64,000 nt of DNA, from positions 434,001 through 498,000 of the forward strand of contig NZ_JAMHIW010000003.1 in the NCBI RefSeq assembly GCF_023896955.1. The letters are read 5' to 3'. The notes under the pieces are model-generated. The model was not told the DNA's origin, did not search any database, and worked only from the letters and a program-made list of their open reading frames with translations. Shown here piece after piece: positions 52,216 to 60,767 of this stretch. Source of the stretch: Micromonospora sp. RHAY321 (GTDB taxonomy: Bacteria; Actinomycetota; Actinomycetes; Mycobacteriales; Micromonosporaceae). The position numbers were made by a program, and so were the translations under genes. Every line of letters begins with the position of its first letter. Within the stretch, counting starts at the first letter, position 1.

Positions 52216-52935
52216 CTACGGCACGGCGAAGGTCAGGAGGGGCGTGCCGTCGGCGCGTTGCAGCTCCACGCTGACGAGTTCCGCGTCGGTGAACCGGGTC
52301 GCTCCGGTGAACCGGAGGTCGTCCCCGGGCGCCGCCAGCCAGGAGCCGATCTGTTCGGTGGCACCGTTCGGCCCGCGTGCCACCAGCCGGAACGGGTACG
52401 CCTTGCCGTAGCTCGTCCGCGCGTCATACCCGCAGTGCATGGTCACCTCGGTGCCCCACTCGGTGCCGGTCAGCCCGATCTCGGCGTGCACCGGCCCGGC
52501 GGCGGCCACCGGTCGCATCGCCACCATCGACACCTTCGGCCCGGGCGTGGTGCCCTGCGCCTCGGGAGTGCCGGGCGGGCCGGCCGGGCGGGGCAGCACC
52601 GCGGCCGTCCCGACACCGACCACCAGGGCCAGCGCGGCGGCGGCCAGTGTGGTCAGCGCGTACCGCTGGCGGGTCGCGGAACGCTCGCGGCGCCGGCGCT
52701 TGCGGGCCTCCTCGATCAGCGCCGGCACCCGGGGCGCGGTCGGCGGTGGCAGGAACTGCTCCAACCCCGCCGGGTCGAGGCGGCCGAGCAACCCGGGCAG
52801 GACGGCGATCTCGGCGACCGCGTCCCGGCAGGACGCACAGCCGGCGAGGTGCCGCTCGTACGCCGCCCGCTCGGCGGGGGCCAGAGCGCCCAGCACGTAC
52901 GCGCCGTCGTCGTGCGCGAACTCGCACCGGGTCAT
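52216..52935 (-). CDS. Membrane-anchored zinc anti-sigma factor (ZAS type)
   Basis: 239 residues. The N-terminus has the zinc anti-sigma motif HxxxCxxC as ERHLAGCASCRDAVAEIAVL (His28, Cys32, Cys35), followed by a membrane helix LTTLAAAALALVVGVGTAAV (about 93-112) and a beta-rich outer domain with MHCGYDARTSYGKAYPFRLV. This is the usual architecture of an anti-sigma factor that holds the cognate ECF factor at the membrane and is released by an outside signal. The ATG overlaps the sigma stop as ATGA. It ends 12 bases from the convergent rarD stop. Confidence 0.9.
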   Translation of the reverse strand: MTRCEFAHDDGAYVLGALAPAERAAYERHLAGCASCRDAVAEIAVLPGLLGRLDPAGLEQFLPPPTAPRVPALIEEARKRRRRERSATRQRYALTTLAAAALALVVGVGTAAVLPRPAGPPGTPEAQGTTPGPKVSMVAMRPVAAAGPVHAEIGLTGTEWGTEVTMHCGYDARTSYGKAYPFRLVARGPNGATEQIGSWLAAPGDDLRFTGATRFTDAELVSVELQRADGTPLLTFAVP

Positions 52936-53510
52936 CCCGTCACTCCCATCTCAGCCAGGACCAACCGTAGTGACCGCAGCGCGTAGTGGGTGCGGGACTT
53001 CACGGTGCCCGGTGGCACGCCCAGCCGGGACGCCGCCTCTGCCACCGAGCGCCCCTGGTAGAAGCACTCGACCAGCACCTCCCGGTGGGTGGGGCTGAGC
53101 CGGTTCAGTGCCTCGGCGACCGTCCACGCCTCCACGGCGCGTTCGGCCTCGTCGACCACCTCCGGCGGTTCGGGCAGCTCGTCGGTGAACACCTCACCCA
53201 CCCGCGTCGACCGGCGTCGCCAGGCGTCGATGGCCAGGTTGCGGGCGGTGGTGAAGAGCCACGCCCGCACCGAGCCGCGTCGCGGGTCGAGCGACTCCGG
53301 GTGTCGCCAGGCCCGCAGCAGCGTCTCCTGCACCAGGTCCTCGGCCCGCTGCCGGTCACCGTTGACCAGCCGCAGGGCGTGTGCGTACAGCGCCTCCGCG
53401 TGCTCGTCATGCAGCGCGCGCAGCAGTTGGGCGTCATGGTCGCTGATGGCGGTCTCCTCGCTTCCGGCGCGCGTCCGGCGGTGCGTCCGCTCGTGAATAC
53501 GTGCGGTCAC
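52932..53510 (-). CDS. ECF-type sigma factor (SigK/SigL-like)
   Basis: 192 residues from a GTG. Region 2: LLRALHDEHAEALYAHALRL, RAEDLVQETLLRAWRHPESL and RAWLFTTARNLAIDAWRRRS; region 4: LNRLSPTHREVLVECFYQGR, VAEAASRLGVPPGTVKSRTH. The features match the ECF group whose partner is a ZAS-type anti-sigma with an outer domain, and that partner follows directly (ATGA). It is divergent from phoX with 179 bases between, so a link to phosphate starvation or envelope stress is possible but unproven. The first ~20 basic residues may be a start-site artefact. Confidence 0.9.
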   Translation of the reverse strand: MTARIHERTHRRTRAGSEETAISDHDAQLLRALHDEHAEALYAHALRLVNGDRQRAEDLVQETLLRAWRHPESLDPRRGSVRAWLFTTARNLAIDAWRRRSTRVGEVFTDELPEPPEVVDEAERAVEAWTVAEALNRLSPTHREVLVECFYQGRSVAEAASRLGVPPGTVKSRTHYALRSLRLVLAEMGVTG

Positions 53511-53689
53511 GCCGATCGGTTCAGCCCGAGGTCAGACCGGTTGCGCATCGATACGCGTCCGGAGACTTGTTCACGCCTGGTTCACATCGCGGCCGACGAG
53601 CGCTCACCACGTCCTCCTAGCGTCCGGCAGGTACGCCCGGCCGATGCCTGATCCAGCCGTGCCACCGACCTTCCCAGGAGGCTTCTCCC

Positions 53690-55825
53690 ATGAGCGACCG
53701 TCCCCGGCTGCTCCCGCTGTTGGGTGCCAACCGCCACGGCACCCGCGACGCCATGACCTGTCTCTACCGCTGTGGAAACGCCTGCGACCACCCGGTTCCG
53801 AACACGTCCGACAACGCGTACTTCGGGGACGTGGTGAACGCGGAGGTCTCGCGGCGCGGCGTGGTCCGGGCCGGCGCGGTCGGCGCGCTGGTGCTCGGTT
53901 TCGGTGGCGCTGCGGCCGGTGCGCTGGCTGGCGCCGCCCCCGCCATGGCGGCCCCCACCACCCCGGCGCTCCCGGACGTCCCGGAGGCCTTCGGTTTCGG
54001 GCGTCCCACCACCGGTGTCGGCAGCGGCAAGCTGAGCTTCAAGCCGATCCCGCCGAACAAGCTGGACACCCTGGTCGTGCCGAACGGGTACGACCACGCC
54101 GTGGTGATCAAGTGGGGCGACCCGGTGGTGCCGGGCGCGCCCGAGTTCAACGTGCACAGGCAGACCGCGGCGGCGCAGTCCAAGCAGTTCGGCTACAACA
54201 ACGACTTCGTGGGCGTGCTGCCGCTGGACAAGCGGGGCAACCGGGCGCTGCTCGTGGTCAACCACGAGTACACCAACGAGGACCTGATGTTCCCGGGCTT
54301 CCCCGGCCTGGACGGGCTCTCGGTGGAGCAGCTGCGCACCGCGATGGCCGCGCACGGCATGTCGGTGGTGGAGATCGAGCGGGTCGCCGGCACCGGGCAG
54401 TGGACGCCGGTCGACAACGGTCGGCGGCCGTACAACCGCCGGGTCACCGCGCTGAGCACCAAGTTCGACCTGACCGGCCCGGCCGCCGGCTCGGCGTGGC
54501 TGAAGACCGCCGCCGACCCGAAGGGCCGCACGGTCGTCGGCACGCTGAACAACTGCGCCGGCGGGGTGACCCCGTGGGGCACGGTGCTCTCCGGCGAGGA
54601 GAACTTCAACCAGTACTTCGTCGGCGCCGACGGCGTCCCGGCGGAGCTGAAGCCGAAGATGGACCGGTACGGCATCAGCACCGCGTCCCGCTACCCCAGC
54701 GGCAGCCGTAAGTGGGAGCGGGCGGACGAGCGTTTCGACCTGGCGAAGCACCCGAACGAGGCGCACCGGTTCGGCTGGATCGTCGAGATCGACCCGTTCG
54801 ACCCGGAGAGCCGCCCGCGCAAGCACACCGCGATGGGCCGGTTCAAGCACGAGGGTGCGAACGTCATCGTCGCCAGGGACGGGCACGTGGTCGCGTACAT
54901 GGGCGACGACGAGCGGTTCGACTACCTCTACAAGTTCGTCTCGGACAAGAAGTTCCTGAAGGGCAACTCCTGGGCCGCCCGCAAGCACAACCTGACGCTG
55001 CTGGAGTCGGGCACGCTCTACGTCGCGCAGCTGGAACAGACCAGCGCCGGCGAGATCGACGGCTCGGGCAAGCTCCCCACCGACGGCGCGTTCAACGGCC
55101 GGGGCCGCTGGATCAAGCTGGTCAGCGGCAACCGTTCGTTCGTCGACGGGATGACCGCCGCCGACGTGCTCACCTTCACCCGGGTCGCCGGCGACAAGGT
55201 CGGCGCGACCAAGATGGACCGCCCGGAGGACGTCGAGCCGAGCCTGCTCACCGGCAAGGTGTACGTGGCGCTGACGAACAACACCAACCGGGGCGTCGGC
55301 AGCAACCCGAAGGCGGACGAGGCCAACCCGCGGACCGCCAACAAGCACGGGCAGATCCTGGAGCTGGTCGAGGACCGCAGCGACAACACCGCCGAGAGCT
55401 TCGCCTGGTCGCTGCCGATCGTCTGCGGCGACCCGACGGACCCGTCGACCTTCTTCGCCGGGTACGACAAGACCAAGGTCTCCCCGATCTCGTGCCCGGA
55501 CAACGTCGCCTTCGACGCCACCGGAAACCTGTGGATCTCCACCGACGGCAACGCGCTGGGCAGCAACGACGGCCTCTTCGCCACCGCCGTGGAGGGCCCG
55601 GAGCGGGGTCACCTCAAGCAGTTCCTGACCGTTCCGCTCGGCGCCGAGACCTGCGGCCCGTTCATCACCGGCGACAACCGCTCGGTCTTCGTCGCCGTGC
55701 AGCACCCGGGTGAGATCACCGGCGCCTCGGTGGAGAACCCGGCCTCGAACTGGCCGGACGGCGACTACGCCAAGCCGGGCGTGGTGGTCACCTGGCGCCT
55801 CGACGGCGGCCCGGTGGGCAGCTGA
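53690..55825 (+). CDS. phoX: Alkaline phosphatase PhoX, Tat-exported
   Basis: 711 residues. An N-terminal extension of about 50 residues with several Cys (CLYRCGNACDHP) precedes the Tat signal SRRGVVRAGAVGALVLGFGG (54-73). The mature protein is the PhoX (DUF839) propeller with SGEENFNQYFVGADGVP, GWIVEIDPFDPESRPRKHTA, DGHVVAYMGDDERFDYLYKF and the late MDRPEDVEP and DNVAFDATGNLWISTDGN motifs, which bind iron and calcium in solved structures. It releases phosphate from monoesters outside the cell. A strong terminator follows. It lies opposite the ECF sigma/anti-sigma pair. Confidence 0.96.
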   Translation: MSDRPRLLPLLGANRHGTRDAMTCLYRCGNACDHPVPNTSDNAYFGDVVNAEVSRRGVVRAGAVGALVLGFGGAAAGALAGAAPAMAAPTTPALPDVPEAFGFGRPTTGVGSGKLSFKPIPPNKLDTLVVPNGYDHAVVIKWGDPVVPGAPEFNVHRQTAAAQSKQFGYNNDFVGVLPLDKRGNRALLVVNHEYTNEDLMFPGFPGLDGLSVEQLRTAMAAHGMSVVEIERVAGTGQWTPVDNGRRPYNRRVTALSTKFDLTGPAAGSAWLKTAADPKGRTVVGTLNNCAGGVTPWGTVLSGEENFNQYFVGADGVPAELKPKMDRYGISTASRYPSGSRKWERADERFDLAKHPNEAHRFGWIVEIDPFDPESRPRKHTAMGRFKHEGANVIVARDGHVVAYMGDDERFDYLYKFVSDKKFLKGNSWAARKHNLTLLESGTLYVAQLEQTSAGEIDGSGKLPTDGAFNGRGRWIKLVSGNRSFVDGMTAADVLTFTRVAGDKVGATKMDRPEDVEPSLLTGKVYVALTNNTNRGVGSNPKADEANPRTANKHGQILELVEDRSDNTAESFAWSLPIVCGDPTDPSTFFAGYDKTKVSPISCPDNVAFDATGNLWISTDGNALGSNDGLFATAVEGPERGHLKQFLTVPLGAETCGPFITGDNRSVFVAVQHPGEITGASVENPASNWPDGDYAKPGVVVTWRLDGGPVGS

Positions 55826-55856
55826 CGTCACTCCGGCGGTCCGGTGCTGGACCGCC

Positions 55857-55895
55857 CCGAGAGGCCCTCTCCCAGCCTGGGAGAGGGCCTCTCGG
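55857..55895. terminator. Bidirectional terminator between phoX and the IclR gene
   Basis: Perfect 19-bp stem (CCGAGAGGCCCTCTCCCAG and its complement) with a one-base centre, 31 bases after phoX and 9 bases after the convergent IclR stop. Confidence 0.9.
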
Positions 55896-55904
55896 CGTCG
55901 CGGG

Positions 55905-56693
55905 TCAGTGGTCGGCGGCGATGCCGTCGGCGACGGCGCGGGCGACGGTGAGCAGCTTGGCCCGGACCACCCGGGCGGAGGTCATCATCTCGCTGGCCGG
56001 CAGCGCGCAGGCCAGCACGACCCGCCGTTCCATGTCCTTGTCCGGCGAGACGAGCACCGCCGCGCAGGCGACCCCCTGGCGGAACTGCCCCATCTCCAAC
56101 TGCATGCCGCGCCGGTCGCCGGCGGCCAGGTCGGCCTCGAACGCCTCGGTGCTGGTCAGCGTGGCCGTGGTGAACGGGCGCATGCCGTACTCCCGCAGGT
56201 AGCGGAAGCGTTGTTCGGCGGTCAGGGTGGCGAGCAGCGACTTGCCGAGCGCGGTGGCGTGCGCCCCCTCGTCGAAGCCGGGGACCAGGTCCTCCAGGTA
56301 GGGCGACCGGTGCCCCTCCGCGACCGCTGTGAGGGCCACCTGGCCGCCGACGAAGCGACCCAGGTAGTGGCTGTAGCCCGTGTCGACGGCGGCCCTGCGC
56401 AGGGTCTCACCAACCGCCGGCGGGCCACGGAAGGCGGTGACCAGCTCGCGGTAGCGGTCGGCCACCTCCAACCCCACGATGTACGTGCCGTCCTCCCGAC
56501 GGATCACGTAGCCCTCGTAGGCGAGTGTGCGCACCAGGTGGTACGTGGTGGCCACGGTCAGCTCGCACCGCCGGGCGATCTGTTTGACGGTCAGGCCCTT
56601 CGGGGCGCGACCGACCGACTCCAGGACCCGCAGCGCTCGGGACACGCTGCGGATCAGGTCCGAAGGTTCTGCCAAGGGGTCGCGCACAACCAC
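55905..56693 (-). CDS. IclR-family transcriptional regulator
   Basis: 262 residues. The winged helix-turn-helix is RALRVLESVGRAPKGLTVKQ, IARRCELTVATTYHLVRTLA and GYVIRREDGTYIVGLEVADR. The effector domain has RRAAVDTGYSHYLGRFVGGQ, GAHATALGKSLLATLTAEQR and RGMQLEMGQFRQGVACAAVL, the GAHA and GVACxAVLV motifs of IclR. It usually represses a nearby catabolic gene set; here the closest divergent gene is the MFS transporter at 56842, with a 148-base interval holding A/T-rich CCATATGAAAT, a possible operator. Effector unknown. Confidence 0.93.
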   Translation of the reverse strand: MVVRDPLAEPSDLIRSVSRALRVLESVGRAPKGLTVKQIARRCELTVATTYHLVRTLAYEGYVIRREDGTYIVGLEVADRYRELVTAFRGPPAVGETLRRAAVDTGYSHYLGRFVGGQVALTAVAEGHRSPYLEDLVPGFDEGAHATALGKSLLATLTAEQRFRYLREYGMRPFTTATLTSTEAFEADLAAGDRRGMQLEMGQFRQGVACAAVLVSPDKDMERRVVLACALPASEMMTSARVVRAKLLTVARAVADGIAADH

Positions 56694-56841
56694 CTCCGCC
56701 GCCGGGGACTTACACCATATGAAATACAGGCCGGGTGCGATATGCCTGTTCGGGTCGAGGATGCCAGATCACCATCCACGCCTTGTGCCTCGCCGGTCAC
56801 GCGGAGTGGCCTGAGCGGGTCTCGCGTAGGTTTGCCGGACG

Positions 56842-58059
56842 ATGACCAACACCGCCTCCACCCCCGCCCCGACCCGCCCGGTTCGGGTCAGCGCCGGTGC
56901 CGTCGCCACGACCATCGCCTGCGTGCTGCCCGTCTTCCTGCTCGGTGGCCTCGCCGTGCAGATGGGCGAGGACCTCGGCTTCTCCCCGGCCGGCCTGGGC
57001 CTGGCCGTCGCCGTCTACTTCGGGGTCAGCGCGCTGGCCTCGGTGCCCTCCGGCCGCCTCGTCGAGCGGTACGGGCCCGCCGTGGTGGCCCGCTGCGGCA
57101 TCCTGCTGTCCGCCGGGTCGATGCTGGCCGTGGCAGTGCTCGCCCGGTCGTACCCGGTGCTGGTGGGGCTGCTGGCGCTGAGCGCCGGCGCGAACGCCCT
57201 CGGCCAACTGGCCAGCAACGCCGCGCTGGCCCAGCACGTCCCCGCCCGCCGCCAGGGGCTGTCGTTCGGCGTCAAGCAGGCGGCCATTCCGGTCTCGACC
57301 CTGCTGGCCGGCGCGGCGGTGCCAACCATCGCGCTCACCGCCGGTTGGCGCTGGGCGTTCGTGGTGGCCGCCGGCGCGGCGCTGACGACACTGCCATCCG
57401 TACCCCGTCAGCAGGCCGGCCGCGCCCGGCGGACCGGCACCGGGCGCGCGGGCCGGGCCACGGCGGCGCTGGTGGTGGTCGGCGCGGCGGCGACGTTGGC
57501 CTCGGGCGCGGCCAACGCCCTCGGCACCTTCCTGGTGGACTCGGCGGCCGCCCGTGGCCTCTCACCGGGCCTCGCCGGCCTCACCCTGACCCTGGGCAGC
57601 GCGGTCTGCGTGCTGGCCCGGGTCGGCGCCGGCTGGCTGGCCGACCGGCGGTCCAGCGGCCACGTGGCGCTGATCGCCGCGATGCTGGTGGTCGGCGCGG
57701 CCGGGCTGGGTCTGCTCGCCCTGACCGGCGCGGTGCCACTGGTGGCGGGCGTGGTGCTCGGCTTCGGCCTCGGCTGGGCCTGGCCCGGCCTGATGAACTT
57801 CGCGGTGGTCCGGCTCCACCCGCAGGCCCCGGCCGCCGCCACCTCGATCACCCAGACCGGGGTGTACGCGGGCGGCTGCCTCGGACCGCTGACCCTGGGC
57901 CCGCTCGCCGCCCACCTGGGCTACCCGACGATGTGGAGCACGGCGGCGGTGTCCATGCTGCTCGCCGCCGCCCTCATGCTCGTCGGCAGCCGCCTGTTGA
58001 CCCGCACCGCCGCCGGGACGGGTCGGGGCGGGGATCAGCTGGTGCGGTCGGCGATGTAG
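56842..58059 (+). CDS. MFS transporter
   Basis: 405 residues and about 12 membrane helices. The loop 2-3 signature is seen in SVPSGRLVERYGPAVVARCG (MFS motif GxLxDRxGrr, here GRLVERYG) and again in the second half ARVGAGWLADRRSSGHVAL. The start is MTNTASTPAPTRPVRVSAGA. No substrate signature is recognised; the CynX/NimT-like MFS branch is a fair guess from ALASVPSG and NALGQLASNAALAQHVPARR. It is divergent from an IclR regulator that may control it. The stop at 58059 lies inside the convergent prenyl synthase gene, a 25-base overlap of 3' ends, so no terminator separates them. Confidence 0.9.
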   Translation: MTNTASTPAPTRPVRVSAGAVATTIACVLPVFLLGGLAVQMGEDLGFSPAGLGLAVAVYFGVSALASVPSGRLVERYGPAVVARCGILLSAGSMLAVAVLARSYPVLVGLLALSAGANALGQLASNAALAQHVPARRQGLSFGVKQAAIPVSTLLAGAAVPTIALTAGWRWAFVVAAGAALTTLPSVPRQQAGRARRTGTGRAGRATAALVVVGAAATLASGAANALGTFLVDSAAARGLSPGLAGLTLTLGSAVCVLARVGAGWLADRRSSGHVALIAAMLVVGAAGLGLLALTGAVPLVAGVVLGFGLGWAWPGLMNFAVVRLHPQAPAAATSITQTGVYAGGCLGPLTLGPLAAHLGYPTMWSTAAVSMLLAAALMLVGSRLLTRTAAGTGRGGDQLVRSAM

Positions 58060-59120
58060 TCGCAGAGCGACTCGAGGGCGCGGCGGGACGGGCCGGTCGG
58101 CAGCGGGGCCAGCCGCGCGCGGGCGTCCTCGGCGTAGCTGCGCACCGTCTCCCGGGCCCGCTTGAGCGCCGGGCTCTCCCGGAGCAGCCCCAGCGCCTCG
58201 GCGTGCAGCGCGTCGTCGGTCAGCGGGCCGGTGGCCAGGATCTCGCGCAGCCGCACCGACGCCGCGTCCGAGTCGTCCGCGGCGCGGGCGTAGAGCACCG
58301 GCAGCGTCGGAACGCCCTCACGCAGGTCCGTGCCGGGCGTCTTGCCGGACTGCACCGACTCGGAGGCGATGTCCAGCAGGTCGTCGGAGAGCTGGAACGC
58401 GACGCCGATGGTCTCGCCGTACCCGGCCAGCGCCTCGACGTGCTCAGCGGAGGCGCCACCGAACATGCCGCCGAACCGGGCCGACGTGGCGATCAGGGAG
58501 CCGGTCTTCTCGGCGATCACGTGCAGGTAGTGCGCGACCGGGTCGTCACCGGCGCGGGGCCCGACGGTCTCCGCGATCTGACCGTGCACCAGCCGGGCGA
58601 AGGTGCGCGCCTGCAGGCGGACGGCCTCCGGACCCAGGTCGGCCGCGATGTCCGCGGCCCGGGCGAAGAGGTAGTCGCCGACCAGGATGGCGACCGAGTT
58701 GGTCCAGCGGGAGTTGGCGCTCGGCGCGCCCCGCCGCACGGCGGCCTCGTCCATCACGTCGTCGTGGTAGAGGGTGGCCAGGTGGGTGAGCTCCATCACC
58801 ACGGCCGCCGGGACCACGTTCGGGGCGGCCGGGTCACCGAACTGGGCGCCCAGCGCCACCAGCAGCGGCCGGAACCGCTTCCCACCGGCCTCGACGAGGT
58901 GCCGGGCGGCCTCGGTGACGAACGGATCGGCGCTGGCCACACTGGCCCGCAGGTCGACCTCGACCGTGTCGAGCAGACCCAGCACGGACGCCTCGACGCG
59001 GGGATCGGCGAGATGGAGGCCGAGCGCGCCGAACTGACTCGTGCTCGCCCGACCCCGGCGACCGCCGGGGCCGGTGGCACCTGAACGCTCGCCAGCCGGA
59101 ATCACCACGCCATCAACCAT
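58035..59120 (-). CDS. Polyprenyl diphosphate synthase (heptaprenyl/GrcC-like)
   Basis: 361 residues. The first Asp-rich motif is TLYHDDVMDEAAVRRGAPSA (DDVMDE) and the second QLSDDLLDIASESVQSGKTP (DDLLD); GGKRFRPLLVALGAQFGD near 94-111 and GKTPGTDLREGVPTLPVLYA complete the trans-isoprenyl synthase pattern. It extends FPP or GGPP to a long prenyl chain. In actinobacteria this gene often follows the nuo operon and makes the menaquinone side chain; here it follows nuoN by 41 bases, which supports that role. The first ~35 residues are polar and not part of the fold. Confidence 0.92.
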   Translation of the reverse strand: MVDGVVIPAGERSGATGPGGRRGRASTSQFGALGLHLADPRVEASVLGLLDTVEVDLRASVASADPFVTEAARHLVEAGGKRFRPLLVALGAQFGDPAAPNVVPAAVVMELTHLATLYHDDVMDEAAVRRGAPSANSRWTNSVAILVGDYLFARAADIAADLGPEAVRLQARTFARLVHGQIAETVGPRAGDDPVAHYLHVIAEKTGSLIATSARFGGMFGGASAEHVEALAGYGETIGVAFQLSDDLLDIASESVQSGKTPGTDLREGVPTLPVLYARAADDSDAASVRLREILATGPLTDDALHAEALGLLRESPALKRARETVRSYAEDARARLAPLPTGPSRRALESLCDYIADRTS

Positions 59121-59161
59121 GCCACACCCGTTCTACCTGCTCCGGGTCGCCGAAGCTGTGG

Positions 59162-60715
59162 TCACCGCACGAAGTCGGCGGCTCCGGTAGCCAGATCGAG
59201 CAGCGGCGCCGGGGCGACACCCAGCACCAGGGTGGCCAGGACGCCGATCATCAGCGCGGCGGAGGTTAGCCCACCGGGCACGGTGACCGTCGGGGTGGAC
59301 TCGCCCGGCTCGGACAGCCACATCATCACCACGACCCGCAGATACGGGAAGGCCAGCACCATGCTGGTCAGCACACCGGCGATCACCAGCCACGCCTGGC
59401 CGCCGTCCAGCGCCGGCCCGAAGATCGCGAACTTGCTGGTGAAGCCGCTGGTGAGCGGGATGCCGGCGAAGGCCAGCAGGATGAACGTGAACAGGCCGGC
59501 GTAGAACGGCGAGCGCCGGCCCAGCCCGGCCCAGCGGGACAGGTGGGTGGCCTCCCCGTCGGCGTCGCGGACCAGGGTGACGACCGCGAACGCGGCGAGC
59601 ACCGAGAATCCGTACGCGACCAGGTAGAACATCGTCCCGGAGAGCCCGTCACGGCTCGGCGACAGCACACCGACCAGCAGGTAGCCGGCGTTGGCGATCG
59701 AGGAGTACGCGAGCAGCCGCTTGATGTCGGTCTGGGTCACCGCGAGCACCGCGCCGACCAGCATGGTCAGCACCGCCACGGCGCCGAGCACCGGGGTGAA
59801 GTCCCAGGCGGCACCGGCGAACGCCACGTGAAAGACACGCAGCAGCGCGCCGAACGCGGCGACCTTGGTGCAGGCGGCCATGAAGCCGGTCACCGGGGTC
59901 GGTGCGCCCTGGTAGACGTCCGGCGTCCAGACGTGGAACGGAGCCGCCGCGGCCTTGAAGAGCAGGCCGATGGCGAGCAGCGCCATGCCGGCGAAGAGCA
60001 GCACCGGGCTGGTCGGCGACTCGGTCACCGCCGCGTTGATCGTGGAGAAGTCGACCCCGGCCCCACGGCCCGGGATCCCGGACGTGAACCCGTAGATCAG
60101 GGCCACCCCGAAGAGGAAGAACGCCGAGGCGTACGCGCCGAGCAGGAAGTACTTCATCGCCGCCTCCTGACTCAGCAGCCGCCGGCGACGGGCCAGCGCG
60201 CAGAGCAGGTACAGCGGCAGCGAGAAGACTTCCAGCGCGATGAACATGGTCAGCAGGTCGTTCGCCGCCACGAAGATCAGCATGCCGCCGATCGCGAACG
60301 TCGTCAGCGGGTAGATCTCGGTGAGGCCGTTGCGCCCCTCGGCCTGCCGTCGGTCGTCGGCCGACTCGGCGGTCACCGCGGCCTGCGCGACGAACGCGCC
60401 GCCCCGCTCCACCGAGCGGTCGCCGATCAGCAGCAGCGCCATCGCGGCCAGCACCAGGATCGCGCCCTGGAGGAAGAGCGTCGGCCCGTCCACCGAGATG
60501 GCCTGGCCGGCGGTGATGAGCCGGTCGTCGGCGTTGAGGACCACCATGGTCAGCGCGGCGAGGACGGCCAGCAGGGCCAGCGTCAGCTGCACGACGTGCC
60601 GCGAGCGCCGGGGCACGAAGGCCTCGACCAGCACGCCGACCAACGCGGCGCCCAGCATGATCAGGATTGGGGCGAGTGCCGCGTAGTCGAGCGACGGCAG
60701 TTTCAACTCGGTCAC
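59162..60715 (-). CDS. nuoN: NADH-quinone oxidoreductase subunit N
   Basis: 517 residues, about 14 membrane helices, from a GTG. An antiporter-like proton channel of complex I. The conserved acidic residue is in MFIALEVFSLPLYLLCALAR and the channel lysine in LLFKAAAAPFHVWTPDVYQG; PTPVTGFMAACTKVAAFGAL and KRLLAYSSIANAGYLLVGVL follow as in NuoN proteins. It ends the nuo gene run, 52 bases after nuoM and 41 before the prenyl synthase, all leftward. Length is typical. Confidence 0.97.
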   Translation of the reverse strand: MTELKLPSLDYAALAPILIMLGAALVGVLVEAFVPRRSRHVVQLTLALLAVLAALTMVVLNADDRLITAGQAISVDGPTLFLQGAILVLAAMALLLIGDRSVERGGAFVAQAAVTAESADDRRQAEGRNGLTEIYPLTTFAIGGMLIFVAANDLLTMFIALEVFSLPLYLLCALARRRRLLSQEAAMKYFLLGAYASAFFLFGVALIYGFTSGIPGRGAGVDFSTINAAVTESPTSPVLLFAGMALLAIGLLFKAAAAPFHVWTPDVYQGAPTPVTGFMAACTKVAAFGALLRVFHVAFAGAAWDFTPVLGAVAVLTMLVGAVLAVTQTDIKRLLAYSSIANAGYLLVGVLSPSRDGLSGTMFYLVAYGFSVLAAFAVVTLVRDADGEATHLSRWAGLGRRSPFYAGLFTFILLAFAGIPLTSGFTSKFAIFGPALDGGQAWLVIAGVLTSMVLAFPYLRVVVMMWLSEPGESTPTVTVPGGLTSAALMIGVLATLVLGVAPAPLLDLATGAADFVR

Positions 60716-60767
60716 TGGGCCGACCTTTCGTTCACGACTGCGGGGCTCGCAAGCTCACTCCTCGCGT

